Shown in pieces: positions 37,939 to 47,211 of a DNA stretch of 64,000 nt. The stretch is from Altererythrobacter sp. H2. Its GTDB lineage: Bacteria; Pseudomonadota; Alphaproteobacteria; Sphingomonadales; Sphingomonadaceae. How positions within the stretch are numbered: position 1 is the stretch's first letter; every line of letters starts with the position of its first letter. The translations under genes were made by a program, and so were the position numbers. Where the stretch lies: positions 2,542,001 to 2,606,000 of the forward strand of contig NZ_CP141285.1 in the NCBI RefSeq assembly GCF_035319885.1, written 5' to 3'. The notes beneath the pieces were generated by a model that was given only the letters and a program-made list of their open reading frames with translations, searched no databases and was not told where the DNA came from.

Positions 37939-38967
37939 TCAGCGGCGGGCCTCGACCATATCGAGCGCCACATCCACGATCATGTCTTCCTGCCCGCCGA
38001 CCATCTTGCGGCGGCCCAGTTCGACCAGGATCGAGCGGGTGTCGATGCCGTATTCGGCGCTGGCCTTCTCGGCATGGCGCAGGAAGCTGGAGTAGACGCC
38101 GGCATAGCCCAGCGTGAGCGTTTCGCGGTCGACCTGGACCGGGCGGTCCTGCAGCGGGCGGACCAGTTCCTCGGCCGCGTCCATCAGCGCGAACAGGTCG
38201 CAGCCGTGGTTCCAGCCCATCCGATCAGCAGCGGCGATGAACACCTCGAGCGGGGCGTTGCCCGCACCTGCACCCATCCCGGCGAGGCTGGCGTCGACCC
38301 GGATCGCCCCGCCCTGCACCGCGACGACAGAGTTGGCGACGCCGAGGCTGAGGTTGTGATGCGCATGGACCCCGCGCTGCGTCTCGGGCTTCAGAACCCG
38401 GTCATAGGCGGAAAGGCGCGCGGCATACTGGTCCATGGTCATGGCCCCGCCGCTGTCGGTGACATAGACGCATTGCGCGCCATAGCTTTCCATCAGGAGG
38501 GCCTGCTGCGCGAGCGCATCGGGCTCGCTCATGTGGCTCATCATCAGGAAGCCCGAAACATCCATGCCGAGATTGCGCGCAGCCTCGATGTGCTGCTTCG
38601 ATACGTCTGCCTCGGTGCAGTGGGTCGCGATCCGGACCGAGCGGACACCCAGTTCATAGGCGTGCTTGAGATCGTGCACCGTGCCGATCCCCGGCAGCAG
38701 GAGCGTGGTCAGCACCGAACGTTCGAGCACTTCGGCCACGGCTCCGATCCAGTCCCAATCGGTGTGAGCGCCGAATCCGTAGTTGAAGCTGGAGCCGGAC
38801 AGACCGTCTCCGTGCGCGACTTCGATCGCATCGACCCCGGCCCGGTCGAGCGCGCGGGCGATGGCCCGGACATGATCGAGCCCGTACTGGTGGCGCACGG
38901 CGTGCATCCCGTCACGCAAAGTGACGTCCTGGATGTAGAGCTTGTCGGTGGCTGGATCGAAGCTCAT
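37939..38967 (-). CDS. dmpG: 4-hydroxy-2-oxovalerate aldolase
   Basis: A 342-residue class II (metal-dependent) aldolase that splits 4-hydroxy-2-oxovalerate into pyruvate and acetaldehyde, the last step of meta-cleavage pathways. Motifs: [20 protein letters not shown] (metal Asp and catalytic Arg/His), [16 protein letters not shown], and the metal-binding [20 protein letters not shown]. The C-terminal communication domain for the acetaldehyde dehydrogenase is present. It overlaps the dehydrogenase gene by four bases, matching the physical complex these enzymes form. Equivalent names are BphI, MhpE and HsaF. It is the last gene of the ten-gene operon. Confidence 0.96.
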   Translation of the reverse strand: MSFDPATDKLYIQDVTLRDGMHAVRHQYGLDHVRAIARALDRAGVDAIEVAHGDGLSGSSFNYGFGAHTDWDWIGAVAEVLERSVLTTLLLPGIGTVHDLKHAYELGVRSVRIATHCTEADVSKQHIEAARNLGMDVSGFLMMSHMSEPDALAQQALLMESYGAQCVYVTDSGGAMTMDQYAARLSAYDRVLKPETQRGVHAHHNLSLGVANSVVAVQGGAIRVDASLAGMGAGAGNAPLEVFIAAADRMGWNHGCDLFALMDAAEELVRPLQDRPVQVDRETLTLGYAGVYSSFLRHAEKASAEYGIDTRSILVELGRRKMVGGQEDMIVDVALDMVEARR

Positions 38968-39905
38968 GCCATGGCTCCTTCATGCATACGGGCGGCGATC
39001 TTCTCCGCGGTTTTCATCGCGGCCGAAGTCATGATGTCGAGATTGCCGGCATAGGCGGGCAGGTAGTGCGCCGCACCTTCCACCTCGAGGAATACGGTGA
39101 CCTTGAGCCCGGTGAATTCGCCGTCCATTTCGGGAATGCGCAAAGGGCGGTTGGAGCCGATGTGCTCGAACTGCACCGCCTGCTTGAGCCGGTAGCCGGG
39201 AACATAGCCTTGCACTTCGGCCACCATGTCGTGCACCGACTGGCGGATCGCTTCCTGGTCGGCGTCGTCGCACAGACAATAGACCGTATCGCGCATGATC
39301 AGCGGCGGTTCCGCCGGGTTGAGCACGATGATCGCCTTGCCGCAGGTTGCCCCGCCCACGTCCATGATCGCCTGGCTGGTAGTTTCGGTGAACTCGTCGA
39401 TATTGGCGCGGGTGCCAGGTCCGGCACTCTTCGAGGCAATCGAGGCAACGATTTCGCCATAGTGGACCTTGGCCACCCGGTTGACCGCCGCCACGATCGG
39501 GATCGTCGCCTGGCCGCCGCAGGTGACCATGTTGACGTTCTTCGCATCAAGGCACTTGTCGCCGTTGACCGGGGGTATGACATAGGGCCCGATCGCTGCC
39601 GGGGTCAGGTCGACCATCCGCTTGCCCGCCGCCAGAACCAGTTCGCTGTTGCGCTTGTGCGCGCCGGCGCTGGTGGCGTCGAACACGATTTCGATGTCGT
39701 TCCACTCGGGCATACGGAGCAGGCCGTCGATCCCCTCGTGCGTGGTCGCCACGCCCATCCGCGCGGCGCGGGCGAGACCGTCGGAGCCCGGATCGATCCC
39801 GACCATCACGCCCACCTCAAGCGCCTTGGACAGGCGCATCACCTTGATCATCAGGTCGGTGCCGATATTGCCCGAACCGATGATCGCCACTTTCGTCTTG
39901 CCCAT
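38964..39905 (-). CDS. dmpF: Acetaldehyde dehydrogenase (acetylating)
   Basis: A 313-residue CoA-acylating enzyme that converts acetaldehyde, channelled from the aldolase, to acetyl-CoA with NAD+. The N-terminal Rossmann motif is [20 protein letters not shown] and the catalytic cysteine is in [38 protein letters not shown] and [14 protein letters not shown] are also typical. It overlaps the aldolase gene by four bases and is two bases after the hydratase. Equivalent names are BphJ, MhpF and HsaG. Confidence 0.97.
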   Translation of the reverse strand: MGKTKVAIIGSGNIGTDLMIKVMRLSKALEVGVMVGIDPGSDGLARAARMGVATTHEGIDGLLRMPEWNDIEIVFDATSAGAHKRNSELVLAAGKRMVDLTPAAIGPYVIPPVNGDKCLDAKNVNMVTCGGQATIPIVAAVNRVAKVHYGEIVASIASKSAGPGTRANIDEFTETTSQAIMDVGGATCGKAIIVLNPAEPPLIMRDTVYCLCDDADQEAIRQSVHDMVAEVQGYVPGYRLKQAVQFEHIGSNRPLRIPEMDGEFTGLKVTVFLEVEGAAHYLPAYAGNLDIMTSAAMKTAEKIAARMHEGAMA

Positions 39906-39907
39906 GA

Positions 39908-40693
39908 TCAGGCTCCCGCAAAGGTAAAGGAACAGGCGCCGATCCCGGCGACCTCGGCACAGACGTGATCGCCCGCGTTCAGCGTGACCATCGGCCCGAG
40001 CGCGCCTGCCAGCAGGATGTCACCCGCCTTGAGCGGCTCTCCCGCCTCGGCCAGCGTCCGCGCCAGCCAGGCGGCCGCGTTGAGCGGGTTGCCAAGCGCG
40101 GCGGCTCCGATCCCGGTCGAGGAGACCGTGCCATTGACAGTCATGCTCATCGCCGCGCCCTCAAGGTCGAGGCCCGCGAGCGGCAAACCCTGGTCCGCCA
40201 GCACGAAAAAGGCCGAGGAGCCGTTGTCGGCCACAGTGTCCGCAAAAGTGATCTTCCAGTCGGCAATGCGGCTGTCGACGATCTCGATGGCGGCGTGCAC
40301 GGTGGCGATGGCAGCGGCGACCTCGGCAGGGGTGGACACTGCCGATGGAAGGTCTGCCCCCAGCACGAAGGCGATCTCCGCCTCGGCCTTGGCCTGGATG
40401 CAGCGCGCGGGATCGAGGTGCCCGCCGTCTGCCACCCGCATATCATCGAACAGCACCCCGAAATCGGGCTGGTCGACGCCGAGCTGCTTCTGCACCGCCT
40501 TTGCCGTCAGCCCCGCCTTGCGGCCGACGATCCGGCGGCCCTGCGCTTCCCAGAAGCGGGTATTGACCGCCTGCACCGCATAGGCGGCAGCAGCATCGGT
40601 CGGCTCCAGCCAGGCGCGCAAGGGCGCCACCGCGCCGCCGGAATAGGCATCGCGAAGAATTGCTGCGGCATGATCGTACCGGGGGTCAGTCAT
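39908..40693 (-). CDS. 2-keto-4-pentenoate (2-oxopent-4-enoate) hydratase
   Basis: A 261-residue member of the DmpE/MhpD/HsaE family, which hydrates 2-hydroxypenta-2,4-dienoate to 4-hydroxy-2-oxovalerate. Family features: [28 protein letters not shown], the metal-binding [26 protein letters not shown] and a C-terminal [21 protein letters not shown] chose 40693 because it matches family length. An ATG at 40735 that overlaps the etfA stop (ATGA) would add 14 residues and is possible if translation is coupled. It precedes the dehydrogenase and aldolase genes in pathway order. Confidence 0.94.
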   Translation of the reverse strand: MTDPRYDHAAAILRDAYSGGAVAPLRAWLEPTDAAAAYAVQAVNTRFWEAQGRRIVGRKAGLTAKAVQKQLGVDQPDFGVLFDDMRVADGGHLDPARCIQAKAEAEIAFVLGADLPSAVSTPAEVAAAIATVHAAIEIVDSRIADWKITFADTVADNGSSAFFVLADQGLPLAGLDLEGAAMSMTVNGTVSSTGIGAAALGNPLNAAAWLARTLAEAGEPLKAGDILLAGALGPMVTLNAGDHVCAEVAGIGACSFTFAGA

Positions 40694-40731
40694 CGGGGTT
40701 CCATTCTGCAATTGATCGGCGCCAATCCGGG

Positions 40732-41499
40732 TCATCGATGAGCCCGCTCCCGCTGCACGGTCAGCCCTGCTCTGCGTTCGAGTTCATCGGCGACCAACGG
40801 CAGCAGCTGGCGCGCATCGGCAACCGCCCCGGCTTCGGCAAATCCGAAAATCGGCGCCTCGGCATCACTGTTGACCGCCACGATCCGCGCCCGCGCGCCG
40901 ACGCCCGCGAAGTGCTGCGGCGTGCCTGACATGCCGGCAGCAAAGTAGATCGCCGGATTGACGAACTTGCCTGACTGGCCGACCTGCCGCGCCACCGGGG
41001 CGAGGCCGAGGTCGACGGCGGGAAGGCTGGCGGCAACCGCGCCACCCACTGCGCTCGCAATCCGCTCAAGGGCCGCAAAACTGTCCGGGTCCAGCCCGCG
41101 TCCGCCGCCGATCACGACTGCCGCCCCTTCAAGGCTTGCGCTTTCTCCCTCAAGAGGAGCGCGCACGATCGGCAGCGCCGAGGATGTGCCGAGCGGGATG
41201 AAGCCATCTGCGACGGCAAAATCATTGGCGGTGGCCACTGCCAGACACGGCGCAATCCGCAAATCGAGCGACAGGCGGCCGCCATGCGTGCTGCGCGAAA
41301 CCACCAGGTCCGGTCCGTCGCGCTCAATTTGCGTGATCCGGCCGAGCAGCACTGCCTCGTTTGCAGCAGCGAACGCTCCGGCCAGGGCTTCTCCGTCCGC
41401 GTCGGCGGGAAAGACCAGCAGCAGCGGACGGTGGTCCTCATGCATGGGCGTGGGATTGGTCCCCTCGCAGGTGACGGAAAGAACGCGCCACTGGCTCAC
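40732..41499 (-). CDS. Electron transfer flavoprotein alpha subunit-like (EtfA/FixB)
   Basis: A 255-residue protein from a GTG start that overlaps the etfB stop (GTGA) behind gggagggg, showing translational coupling. The FAD-binding C-terminal domain is clear: VVIGGGRGLDPDSFAALERI, ASLPAVDLGLAPVARQVGQS (then GKFVNPAIYFAAGMSGTPQHFAG) and IVAVNSDAEAPIFGFAEAG. It is shorter than general EtfA (about 310) because the N-terminal domain is reduced. With EtfB it would accept electrons from a flavin dehydrogenase in the same operon, most likely the FAD protein at 42236-43594. Confidence 0.9.
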   Translation of the reverse strand: MSQWRVLSVTCEGTNPTPMHEDHRPLLLVFPADADGEALAGAFAAANEAVLLGRITQIERDGPDLVVSRSTHGGRLSLDLRIAPCLAVATANDFAVADGFIPLGTSSALPIVRAPLEGESASLEGAAVVIGGGRGLDPDSFAALERIASAVGGAVAASLPAVDLGLAPVARQVGQSGKFVNPAIYFAAGMSGTPQHFAGVGARARIVAVNSDAEAPIFGFAEAGAVADARQLLPLVADELERRAGLTVQRERAHR

Positions 41500-42239
41500 G
41501 CCCGCCCCTCCCACAGGATGTCTGCCAGCGCCTGTGCCTGCACATGGGGCGGACCGTCCAGCATGGCGCAATCGGTTCCGGCACGGCTGTTCACGCACGG
41601 GAGGAGCCCGTCCAGAGACAGGCCGGGGCTTGGTGGAACCTTGGCCGGAACCATTCCAATCTCGGCCTGCCGCGCCTCCATCACGTTCTTCATCAGCGGC
41701 TTGCGTAGCCGCGTGCGGCGATCATTGGTGACGCTGGCCACCAGCGGGCCGGAAAGGGTCAGGCTTTCGACATGGCTGCCAGCTTCGCGCATCAATTGCA
41801 CTCCAGCGCCCGCATCGATGGTTTGCGCGCGGCCGAAAAACGGCCAGCAGACTATCCCGGCGAGCATGGCAGGCACCAGCCCGTCATCGAAATCGCCGAA
41901 TTCGCGCCCGATCAGGACCATGTCCGCGCCTTGGCACAGCGGAGCAAGCGCGCGGGCCATGGTGGCCTGATCCCACGGGTGCTGGCACGAAAACGCAGCC
42001 AGATCACTGATCCGCAGGGCAGCAACAGCGCGTGCGATTTTGGCCGAAGCCTCGCCGCCTGCCACCCGCACTGCAATCGATGTCGCAGGTTGGGCATCGC
42101 GCACCCGCAAGGCCATTTCCAGCGCCGCCTCGTCAAACGGGCTCATGATCCGGTGGTCCGATTCCCCTGCCAGCACGGCATCCGGCGTAACCGGCCACTT
42201 GGGATCGTGCACCCCGGCGACGAGGACCACGATTTTCAT
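41496..42239 (-). CDS. Electron transfer flavoprotein beta subunit-like (EtfB/FixA)
   Basis: A 247-residue EtfB-like protein. The start MKIVVLVAGVHDPKWPVTPD, the SPFDEAALEMALRVRD segment and the late ETF signature region (ASVTNDRRTRLRKPLMKNVM) are recognisable. It overlaps the upstream FAD protein by four bases and the downstream etfA by four bases. The sequence is diverged from the housekeeping beta-oxidation EtfB, so I read it as a pathway-dedicated copy. A separate general etfBA is expected elsewhere in the genome. Confidence 0.88.
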   Translation of the reverse strand: MKIVVLVAGVHDPKWPVTPDAVLAGESDHRIMSPFDEAALEMALRVRDAQPATSIAVRVAGGEASAKIARAVAALRISDLAAFSCQHPWDQATMARALAPLCQGADMVLIGREFGDFDDGLVPAMLAGIVCWPFFGRAQTIDAGAGVQLMREAGSHVESLTLSGPLVASVTNDRRTRLRKPLMKNVMEARQAEIGMVPAKVPPSPGLSLDGLLPCVNSRAGTDCAMLDGPPHVQAQALADILWEGRA

Positions 42240-43594
42240 GCCCCGGCTGCCTCGGCCCCGGCAATCCGCCCGAACACCACCGCCTTGCCCAGCGCGGAGC
42301 CGGTCATGTAGGCCGCCCCGTGGAAGCCGCCGGTGACCTCGCCTGCCGCATAGAGCCCGTCAATGCCCGAACCGTCCGCCCGCAGCACCTGCGCAGAAGT
42401 GTCGATCCGCAGACCGCAATAGGTCCCGAACACCACCGCGGTCGATGGGTAGGCATAGAATGGCCCGGTCTCGATCCGGCGCAGCGCCCCGTGCTTGTGG
42501 ACGAGGTTGCTCCGCCCGAATTCAGGATCGTGCCCGGCGTCGACATAGCCGTTGTAGCGTTCAACTGTGGCCACGAGCACGTCGGGATCGATCTCGATCT
42601 GGGTGGCGAGTTCCTCCAGCGTGTCGGCGACGTAGAACAGGCCTTCTTCCAGCCGCCGCCCGAAATCGAGGATACGGACCCGGTCATCGCCAGTGTCGAA
42701 AATGCCCTGATCCATGATCTGATAGGCGGTGTGCCAGGGCTGGGCCATGACCGCATCGCCCAGCAGCTTGTAGGAGATGCTCTCGTTGACGAACCGCTGG
42801 CCGTCCTGATTGACCGCGATCGCGCCCTTGTAGACGGCCTGAAGACTGTGATCGTTGGTTTCGTCGGTGGGGTGCTTGCCGAAAGTGCCTTTGACATAAT
42901 CCATGTCACGCACATCGGCACCTTGCTCCAGCCCCATGCGCAGCCCGTCACCGTGCGAACCGGCCCCGGCCACGAACACGGCCTCGGCATATTGAGGAGC
43001 GTAGTGCATCAGCAGGTCGTGGTTCTTGGCAAAGCCGCCGCTGGCGAGGATTACGCCCCTGCTGGCAGCAACGGATGCGCCGCCCTCCAGGCGAGCTCCG
43101 CATACCCGGCCGGTGGGATCTGTTTCGAGCGCGGCTACCGCCTCGTTCGGATGATATGCGATCAGTCCGGTGCGCTCCGCTGCCGCCTTCAGCGTTCGGA
43201 CCATGTCCGCCGGATCGACCGTGTGGACGCGCGGAACTGACTGGCCGGAGGCCGTCTCGATCACCGGGCTGAATCGCACCCCTGCCTGCCGCAGCCAGTC
43301 ACAGGTCTCCAGCTGGGCATCACAATAGGTGCGCACCAGGGCAGGGTCATTGACCCCCTGCCCGACTTCCACCAGATCGCGGTAGAGCAGGTCCGGGCTG
43401 TCAGTGACGCCCTGCGCCCGCTGCAGGTCAGTGCCCGCAAAGGCGAGGCAGCCCCCGCTCAGTGCGGACGATCCGCCGGACTCGCCAAGTTTTTCGTAGA
43501 GCGCAACGCGCGCTCCGGCCTCAGTGGCCGCAAGTGCTGCCGACCAGCCGGCTGCACCACCGCCGACAACCACAATGTCCACCGGAGATGCCAT
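42236..43594 (-). CDS. FAD-dependent oxidoreductase, fumarate reductase/ketosteroid dehydrogenase-like
   Basis: A 452-residue flavoprotein. The FAD motif is at residues 6-20 (DIVVVGGGAAGWSAA), with GESGGSSALSGGCLAFAG, GVILASGGFAKNHDLLMHYA and the C-terminal GLYAAGEVTGGFHGAAYMTG and ALGKAVVFGRIAG typical of the fumarate reductase/3-ketosteroid dehydrogenase family. It has no heme domain or export signal, so it is a cytosolic dehydrogenase or reductase. It overlaps the racemase-like gene and etfB, which suggests it passes electrons to the EtfBA pair. The substrate, a carboxylate or a cyclic ketone, is unknown. Confidence 0.9.
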   Translation of the reverse strand: MASPVDIVVVGGGAAGWSAALAATEAGARVALYEKLGESGGSSALSGGCLAFAGTDLQRAQGVTDSPDLLYRDLVEVGQGVNDPALVRTYCDAQLETCDWLRQAGVRFSPVIETASGQSVPRVHTVDPADMVRTLKAAAERTGLIAYHPNEAVAALETDPTGRVCGARLEGGASVAASRGVILASGGFAKNHDLLMHYAPQYAEAVFVAGAGSHGDGLRMGLEQGADVRDMDYVKGTFGKHPTDETNDHSLQAVYKGAIAVNQDGQRFVNESISYKLLGDAVMAQPWHTAYQIMDQGIFDTGDDRVRILDFGRRLEEGLFYVADTLEELATQIEIDPDVLVATVERYNGYVDAGHDPEFGRSNLVHKHGALRRIETGPFYAYPSTAVVFGTYCGLRIDTSAQVLRADGSGIDGLYAAGEVTGGFHGAAYMTGSALGKAVVFGRIAGAEAAGA

Positions 43595-44394
43595 CAGCGC
43601 GGGTCCAGTCCGTAAAAGGCGAGAACTTCATCGCGGCGGACGGGATCGACGGTTGCCCCGAAATAACCGCAACCGGCCGTGTCCTCGCCAGCCCGGCGGG
43701 CCAGCACCGCCGCCTCGGCCGCGCGCACCCAGGCACCAAGCGAGTCGACGATCTCGACGCCGTCGACTTCGTTCACACCGTTCATGGCGAGGAGCACGTT
43801 GAGCGGCGCTTCGCCTGGCACGATCGCTTCGGCCCCTTGGGCGATCAGCATTCGCGCCGCTGCGCGGAAACGGTCGATCAGGGCTTCCGGTCGGTCGAAC
43901 GCGGCCAGGACATCGTTAAAGCGAAAGCCCACATCGCCCGCCCCGACCAGCCGGCAGCCGAGCCCATGACGGCGCACATTTTCCCGGTACAGCTCGGCCA
44001 GTTCGGGGATAAAGACAAGCGCCCCAAAGCGGCGCCCGTCGCCCACGGCTGCCCGGGCCGCGCATTCGCCGTACCCCACCACCGGGATCGAAACGAGCGT
44101 GCGGATATCATGCAAGCCCGGTTCAGGCAGAGTGCTGAGAGCGAAGGCATCGTAGCCCTGCCGCTCCGCCATGACCGCGCCCTGCATGAACTGGAGCGAG
44201 TGCAGGTATTGCATTCCGGCATGGCGGATATCGTCACCGGGGTAGTTGGTGCGATAGGTTCCTTCACGCATTCCGTGCATGTCGATCACCGTATCGGCGC
44301 GCGACACGCGGCGGAAATGGGCCCTCAGCGCCTCGTCATAGGCGGCGAGATCGCTGAGGACCGTGAAGCTTTGATGCCAGATGCGGATCGACAC
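43594..44394 (-). CDS. Asp/Glu/hydantoin racemase family protein lacking both catalytic cysteines
   Basis: A 266-residue protein starting MSIRIWHQSFTVLSDLAAYD with the two-domain racemase fold. At the first catalytic position YDAFALSTLPEPGLHD has Thr88 where hydantoin racemases have Cys (x-C-x-x-D-P-G-L). At the second, EAIVPGEAPLNVLLA has Glu195 where the family has G-C. With both cysteines gone, the usual two-base racemisation cannot work, so it may be an isomerase, decarboxylase or lyase of another kind. It lies between the monooxygenase and the FAD oxidoreductase genes and overlaps the latter. Confidence 0.82.
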   Translation of the reverse strand: MSIRIWHQSFTVLSDLAAYDEALRAHFRRVSRADTVIDMHGMREGTYRTNYPGDDIRHAGMQYLHSLQFMQGAVMAERQGYDAFALSTLPEPGLHDIRTLVSIPVVGYGECAARAAVGDGRRFGALVFIPELAELYRENVRRHGLGCRLVGAGDVGFRFNDVLAAFDRPEALIDRFRAAARMLIAQGAEAIVPGEAPLNVLLAMNGVNEVDGVEIVDSLGAWVRAAEAAVLARRAGEDTAGCGYFGATVDPVRRDEVLAFYGLDPR

Positions 44395-44399
44395 GAGGT

Positions 44400-45602
44400 T
44401 CAGCCCTGCTTCGGCTTTTCGTAGAGCATCGGCGGCAGCTCACCGCTGAGCAGGTAACCGCCCAGAGCACCGGCATTGTTGTCGGCATCCTGGGTGATGT
44501 GGTTGGCAGCTGCCAGCGTGTCTCGCAGGTAACGCTGGATCGGGTTGACCTTGTACAGGCCGCGCGCACCGGTGCACTTGTAGATCGTCAGCACCGCCTC
44601 TTCGCACTCGCGCCCGATGCGGGCCATGTCGAGCATGTAGTGGATGCGATCATCGACCGTGACCAACTCGCGCCGTTCGACGATGGCGGTGCAGTGCGCC
44701 ATCATCTGCTCCATCCGTGCACGGCACGAACGGACCTTGGCAACAGCATTGGCCAGCCGGTCCTTCACATAGGGGCTGAGACGCGTCGCTGCGCCGCTGC
44801 CGTTGTCGACCCGGGTCGACATCTGTTCGATGAAGACGTCGATCGCGCCCTGGGCGAAGCCGATGATCACCGCCGAGACCGAGGAATAGAACACCATCGC
44901 GAACGGGAACAGGTAGTTGGTGCCGCGATCATCGAGCTGGTAATCGATCATCGAATGGGCGCGATGCTCGGGGATGAAGGCGTCGCGGATGATCAGGCTG
45001 TTGGAGCCGGTGCCGGACAGGCCGAAGGTGTCCCAGTCATCGAGGATCTCGTAATCCTCGCGCTTGACCAGCAGCGCGTGGCGATCGATCGGCATGCCCT
45101 GCTCGTTCTTTTCCAGCGCGCCGATGAAGCACCAGTCACCGTGCCCGCCGCCGCTCGACGTGGGCCAACGGCCCTTGAGGCGCCAGCCGCCCTCGACCTT
45201 GGTCAGTTCGCCCATCGGGGGATAGGAGGAAGCGATAATCGCCTCGTCGTCCTCGCCCCACACATCCTGCGCGGCGCGTTCGTCCATCAGGCCAAACTCC
45301 CAGTTGTGGACGCCCAGGATCATCATCACCCAGGCACTGGCGCAGCAGCCGCGGCCAAGTTCGCCAAGGACGCGCATGAACACCACCGGGTTCATTTCCC
45401 AGCCGCCGAACTTCTTCGGCTGCACGATGCGGAAGAACCCGGCGTCCTTGAACATCTGGATAACGTCATGCGGAACCTGTCGGGCTTTCTCGATCTCGTC
45501 CGCCCGCGCGCGCAGACCCGGAACCATCGCGGCGGCCCGGGCGACAAGTTCCTCGCTGGTGGGGATTGCAACGCTTTCGCGATGAAGAGCTACTGTAGCC
45601 AT
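44400..45602 (-). CDS. Acyl-CoA dehydrogenase-fold flavin monooxygenase (HsaA/HpaH-like oxygenase component)
   Basis: A 400-residue protein. The start at 45602 gives MATVALHRESVAIPTSEELV; 21 further codons upstream are not family-like. It has the acyl-CoA dehydrogenase fold (GFFRIVQPKKFGGWEMNPVV; GGWRLKGRWPTSSGGGHGDW; CTGARGLYKVNPIQRYLRD) in the form of two-component monooxygenase oxygenases such as HsaA. HsaA ortho-hydroxylates the phenolic A ring of the secosteroid 3-HSA to a catechol. The next genes upstream are its flavin reductase and an extradiol dioxygenase, which supports phenol-to-catechol hydroxylation. The exact phenol is not known. Confidence 0.9.
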   Translation of the reverse strand: MATVALHRESVAIPTSEELVARAAAMVPGLRARADEIEKARQVPHDVIQMFKDAGFFRIVQPKKFGGWEMNPVVFMRVLGELGRGCCASAWVMMILGVHNWEFGLMDERAAQDVWGEDDEAIIASSYPPMGELTKVEGGWRLKGRWPTSSGGGHGDWCFIGALEKNEQGMPIDRHALLVKREDYEILDDWDTFGLSGTGSNSLIIRDAFIPEHRAHSMIDYQLDDRGTNYLFPFAMVFYSSVSAVIIGFAQGAIDVFIEQMSTRVDNGSGAATRLSPYVKDRLANAVAKVRSCRARMEQMMAHCTAIVERRELVTVDDRIHYMLDMARIGRECEEAVLTIYKCTGARGLYKVNPIQRYLRDTLAAANHITQDADNNAGALGGYLLSGELPPMLYEKPKQG

Positions 45603-45621
45603 GGTCTTCTCCCTTCGGTTG

Positions 45622-46194
45622 TCAGTGAGACGGGGCGGGACTGGGTTCGCCCAGGAACGCGCCATCGAAATAGATCAGCGGGTCGCCGCCGGGCTGGCGG
45701 AGCAGCACGCCGAGAACGTCGCAGATGAAAATGTCATGGGTGCTGGCCTCGATGCTCTCGCTGACGAGGCAGTCGAAGCTGGCCAGCGCCGTGCCCAGCA
45801 GCGGTGCACCTGATGTCGCCGTCAGCCAGGCGCCCTCGGCGAACTTCTCTTCCGGGCGGACCCCGCCGGCGAACCGGTTGGCCAGCGCCAACGCATCCTG
45901 CCCCAGCACGTTGACTCCAAGGACCCGCGACTGCGAGATGATCCCGTGCGCCCAGGTCGAGCGGTTGATGCACACCAGCAGCCGGGCCGGTTCGGCAGTG
46001 ACGGAGACGACCGCTGTTGCCGTCAGCCCGGCCCAGCCTTCACGCCCCTGCCCCGGAGCGACGGTGGTGATGATGGTGCAGGCACCCGCCAGCCGCCGCA
46101 TCCCCTGACGGAACAGGGCAGCGGTGTCCGCCTTGACCGCAGCCGCACTGGCGGCCGGTGCCGGCGCGTCCTGAAGGGCTGCCTGCGCGCCCAT
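45622..46194 (-). CDS. Flavin reductase component of the two-component monooxygenase (HsaB/HpaC-like)
   Basis: A 190-residue protein. An Ala-rich N-terminus of about 25 residues precedes the flavin reductase domain (FRQGMRRLAGACTIITTVAP; WAGLTATAVVSVTAEPARLL; INRSTWAHGII; GVNVLGQDALALANRFAG). It should reduce FMN or FAD with NAD(P)H and hand it to the oxygenase encoded 20 bases downstream. Order and spacing match hsaB/hsaA pairs. Confidence 0.93.
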   Translation of the reverse strand: MGAQAALQDAPAPAASAAAVKADTAALFRQGMRRLAGACTIITTVAPGQGREGWAGLTATAVVSVTAEPARLLVCINRSTWAHGIISQSRVLGVNVLGQDALALANRFAGGVRPEEKFAEGAWLTATSGAPLLGTALASFDCLVSESIEASTHDIFICDVLGVLLRQPGGDPLIYFDGAFLGEPSPAPSH

Positions 46195-46195
46195 G

Positions 46196-47095
46196 TCAGT
46201 CGACCATCGCCATGTTGCGGGCGTGGCCCCAGTCCGACATGACGTCGAAAAGCTTGGGCTCCCAGCTCTCGGTATCGATTACCAGCCCGCCATGGCCCAG
46301 CTCGATGCCGAAGCCTGAGGGCGTGCGCATATAGAAGCTGAACATCTGGTCATTGGGATGGTGGCCGAGCTCCAGCACGATCGGAATACCGGCCTTTTTC
46401 GCCCGGTCACAGGCCAGGCCGACGTCGTTCATGTCGCGGTATTCGAGCATCAGGTGGTTGAGCCGCTTGGGCGAAGGGAACTGGCCCGTAGCCAGCGAAT
46501 GGTGCCGCCCGGTGGCGCTGTGGAAGAAGGTCGCATCAGCAAACACACCGGGGGCGATTTCCTGCCGGATGCGGTCGCTGTAGCGCAGACCAAGCACGTC
46601 CTGGTACCAGCGCACCCCTTCGGCATAGTCTTTCGATACCGGCAGGATGTGGCCGATGCCCAGGTCGCCGGTCACGAACCCGTCGCCCCGCAGAACGCCG
46701 GAAAGCGCGCCGCCATCGTCGGTCACGCCGGTGCGGCCGCAGAAAAACTCGTGGCGATACCCGTTGGGGTCGGCCAGGCTGAACAGCCGCTCGACACAGC
46801 GTGCCTCAGCCAGCGCCGCAGACTCCTCGCGCACGTCGGCACCGCGAGCGCGGAGCTGGGCAACATATTCATCCAGCAGTCCGGGTGAGCCAAGGTCCCA
46901 CCCGGCGTGGGTCAGGTCATCGTCGTCACCCCGGGTCACCAGCATGCGCCACGGGTGACCGTCCAGCCTCAGGCCCAGCGCGCCGTCACTGGCGTCACAC
47001 ACACCGGCACCAATGATTGTTTCACCGAAAGTGCGCCATGCTGCCAGGTCGCTGGCTGCGACCACGACATAGGCAAGGTTCTGCAATTCAGCCAT
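46196..47095 (-). CDS. Extradiol ring-cleavage dioxygenase (HsaC/BphC-like)
   Basis: A 299-residue type I extradiol dioxygenase with two glyoxalase-like domains. The start at 47095 has gggag upstream. The iron ligands fit the BphC pattern: His149 (GIGHILPVSKD), His214 (LNHLMLEYRD) and Glu265 in FYMRTPSGFGIELG. It should cleave a catechol next to the hydroxyls. It is the first gene of the ten-gene operon and is divergent from the LysR regulator. All later steps for meta-cleavage are encoded nearby: hydrolase at 55751, then hydratase, aldolase and dehydrogenase. Confidence 0.95.
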   Translation of the reverse strand: MAELQNLAYVVVAASDLAAWRTFGETIIGAGVCDASDGALGLRLDGHPWRMLVTRGDDDDLTHAGWDLGSPGLLDEYVAQLRARGADVREESAALAEARCVERLFSLADPNGYRHEFFCGRTGVTDDGGALSGVLRGDGFVTGDLGIGHILPVSKDYAEGVRWYQDVLGLRYSDRIRQEIAPGVFADATFFHSATGRHHSLATGQFPSPKRLNHLMLEYRDMNDVGLACDRAKKAGIPIVLELGHHPNDQMFSFYMRTPSGFGIELGHGGLVIDTESWEPKLFDVMSDWGHARNMAMVD

Positions 47096-47176
47096 TGTCC
47101 ACTCCCACACGCCACCGATTCGTGGCTTGCAGAAGTGTTAGTCCAACCCCCTCTATTGCATTATACGATATGTTTG

Positions 47177-47202
47177 GATACTAACTATCGCTCATAACGA
47201 TA
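47177..47202. promoter_or_regulatory. Candidate LysR (NodD-like) operator in the regulator/dioxygenase intergenic region
   Basis: On the plus strand the half-sites are GATA (47177-47180), 5 bases, TATC (47186-47189), 9 bases, GATA (47199-47202). The inner pair is an extended ctatc-N9-gatag inverted repeat containing ATC-N9-GAT, the core known for NodD-type regulators. It ends where the ribosome binding site of the LysR gene (aggaggtg) begins, so binding would also repress the regulator. The same layout recurs at 49593-49618. Confidence 0.65.
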
Positions 47203-47211
47203 GGAGGTGTC

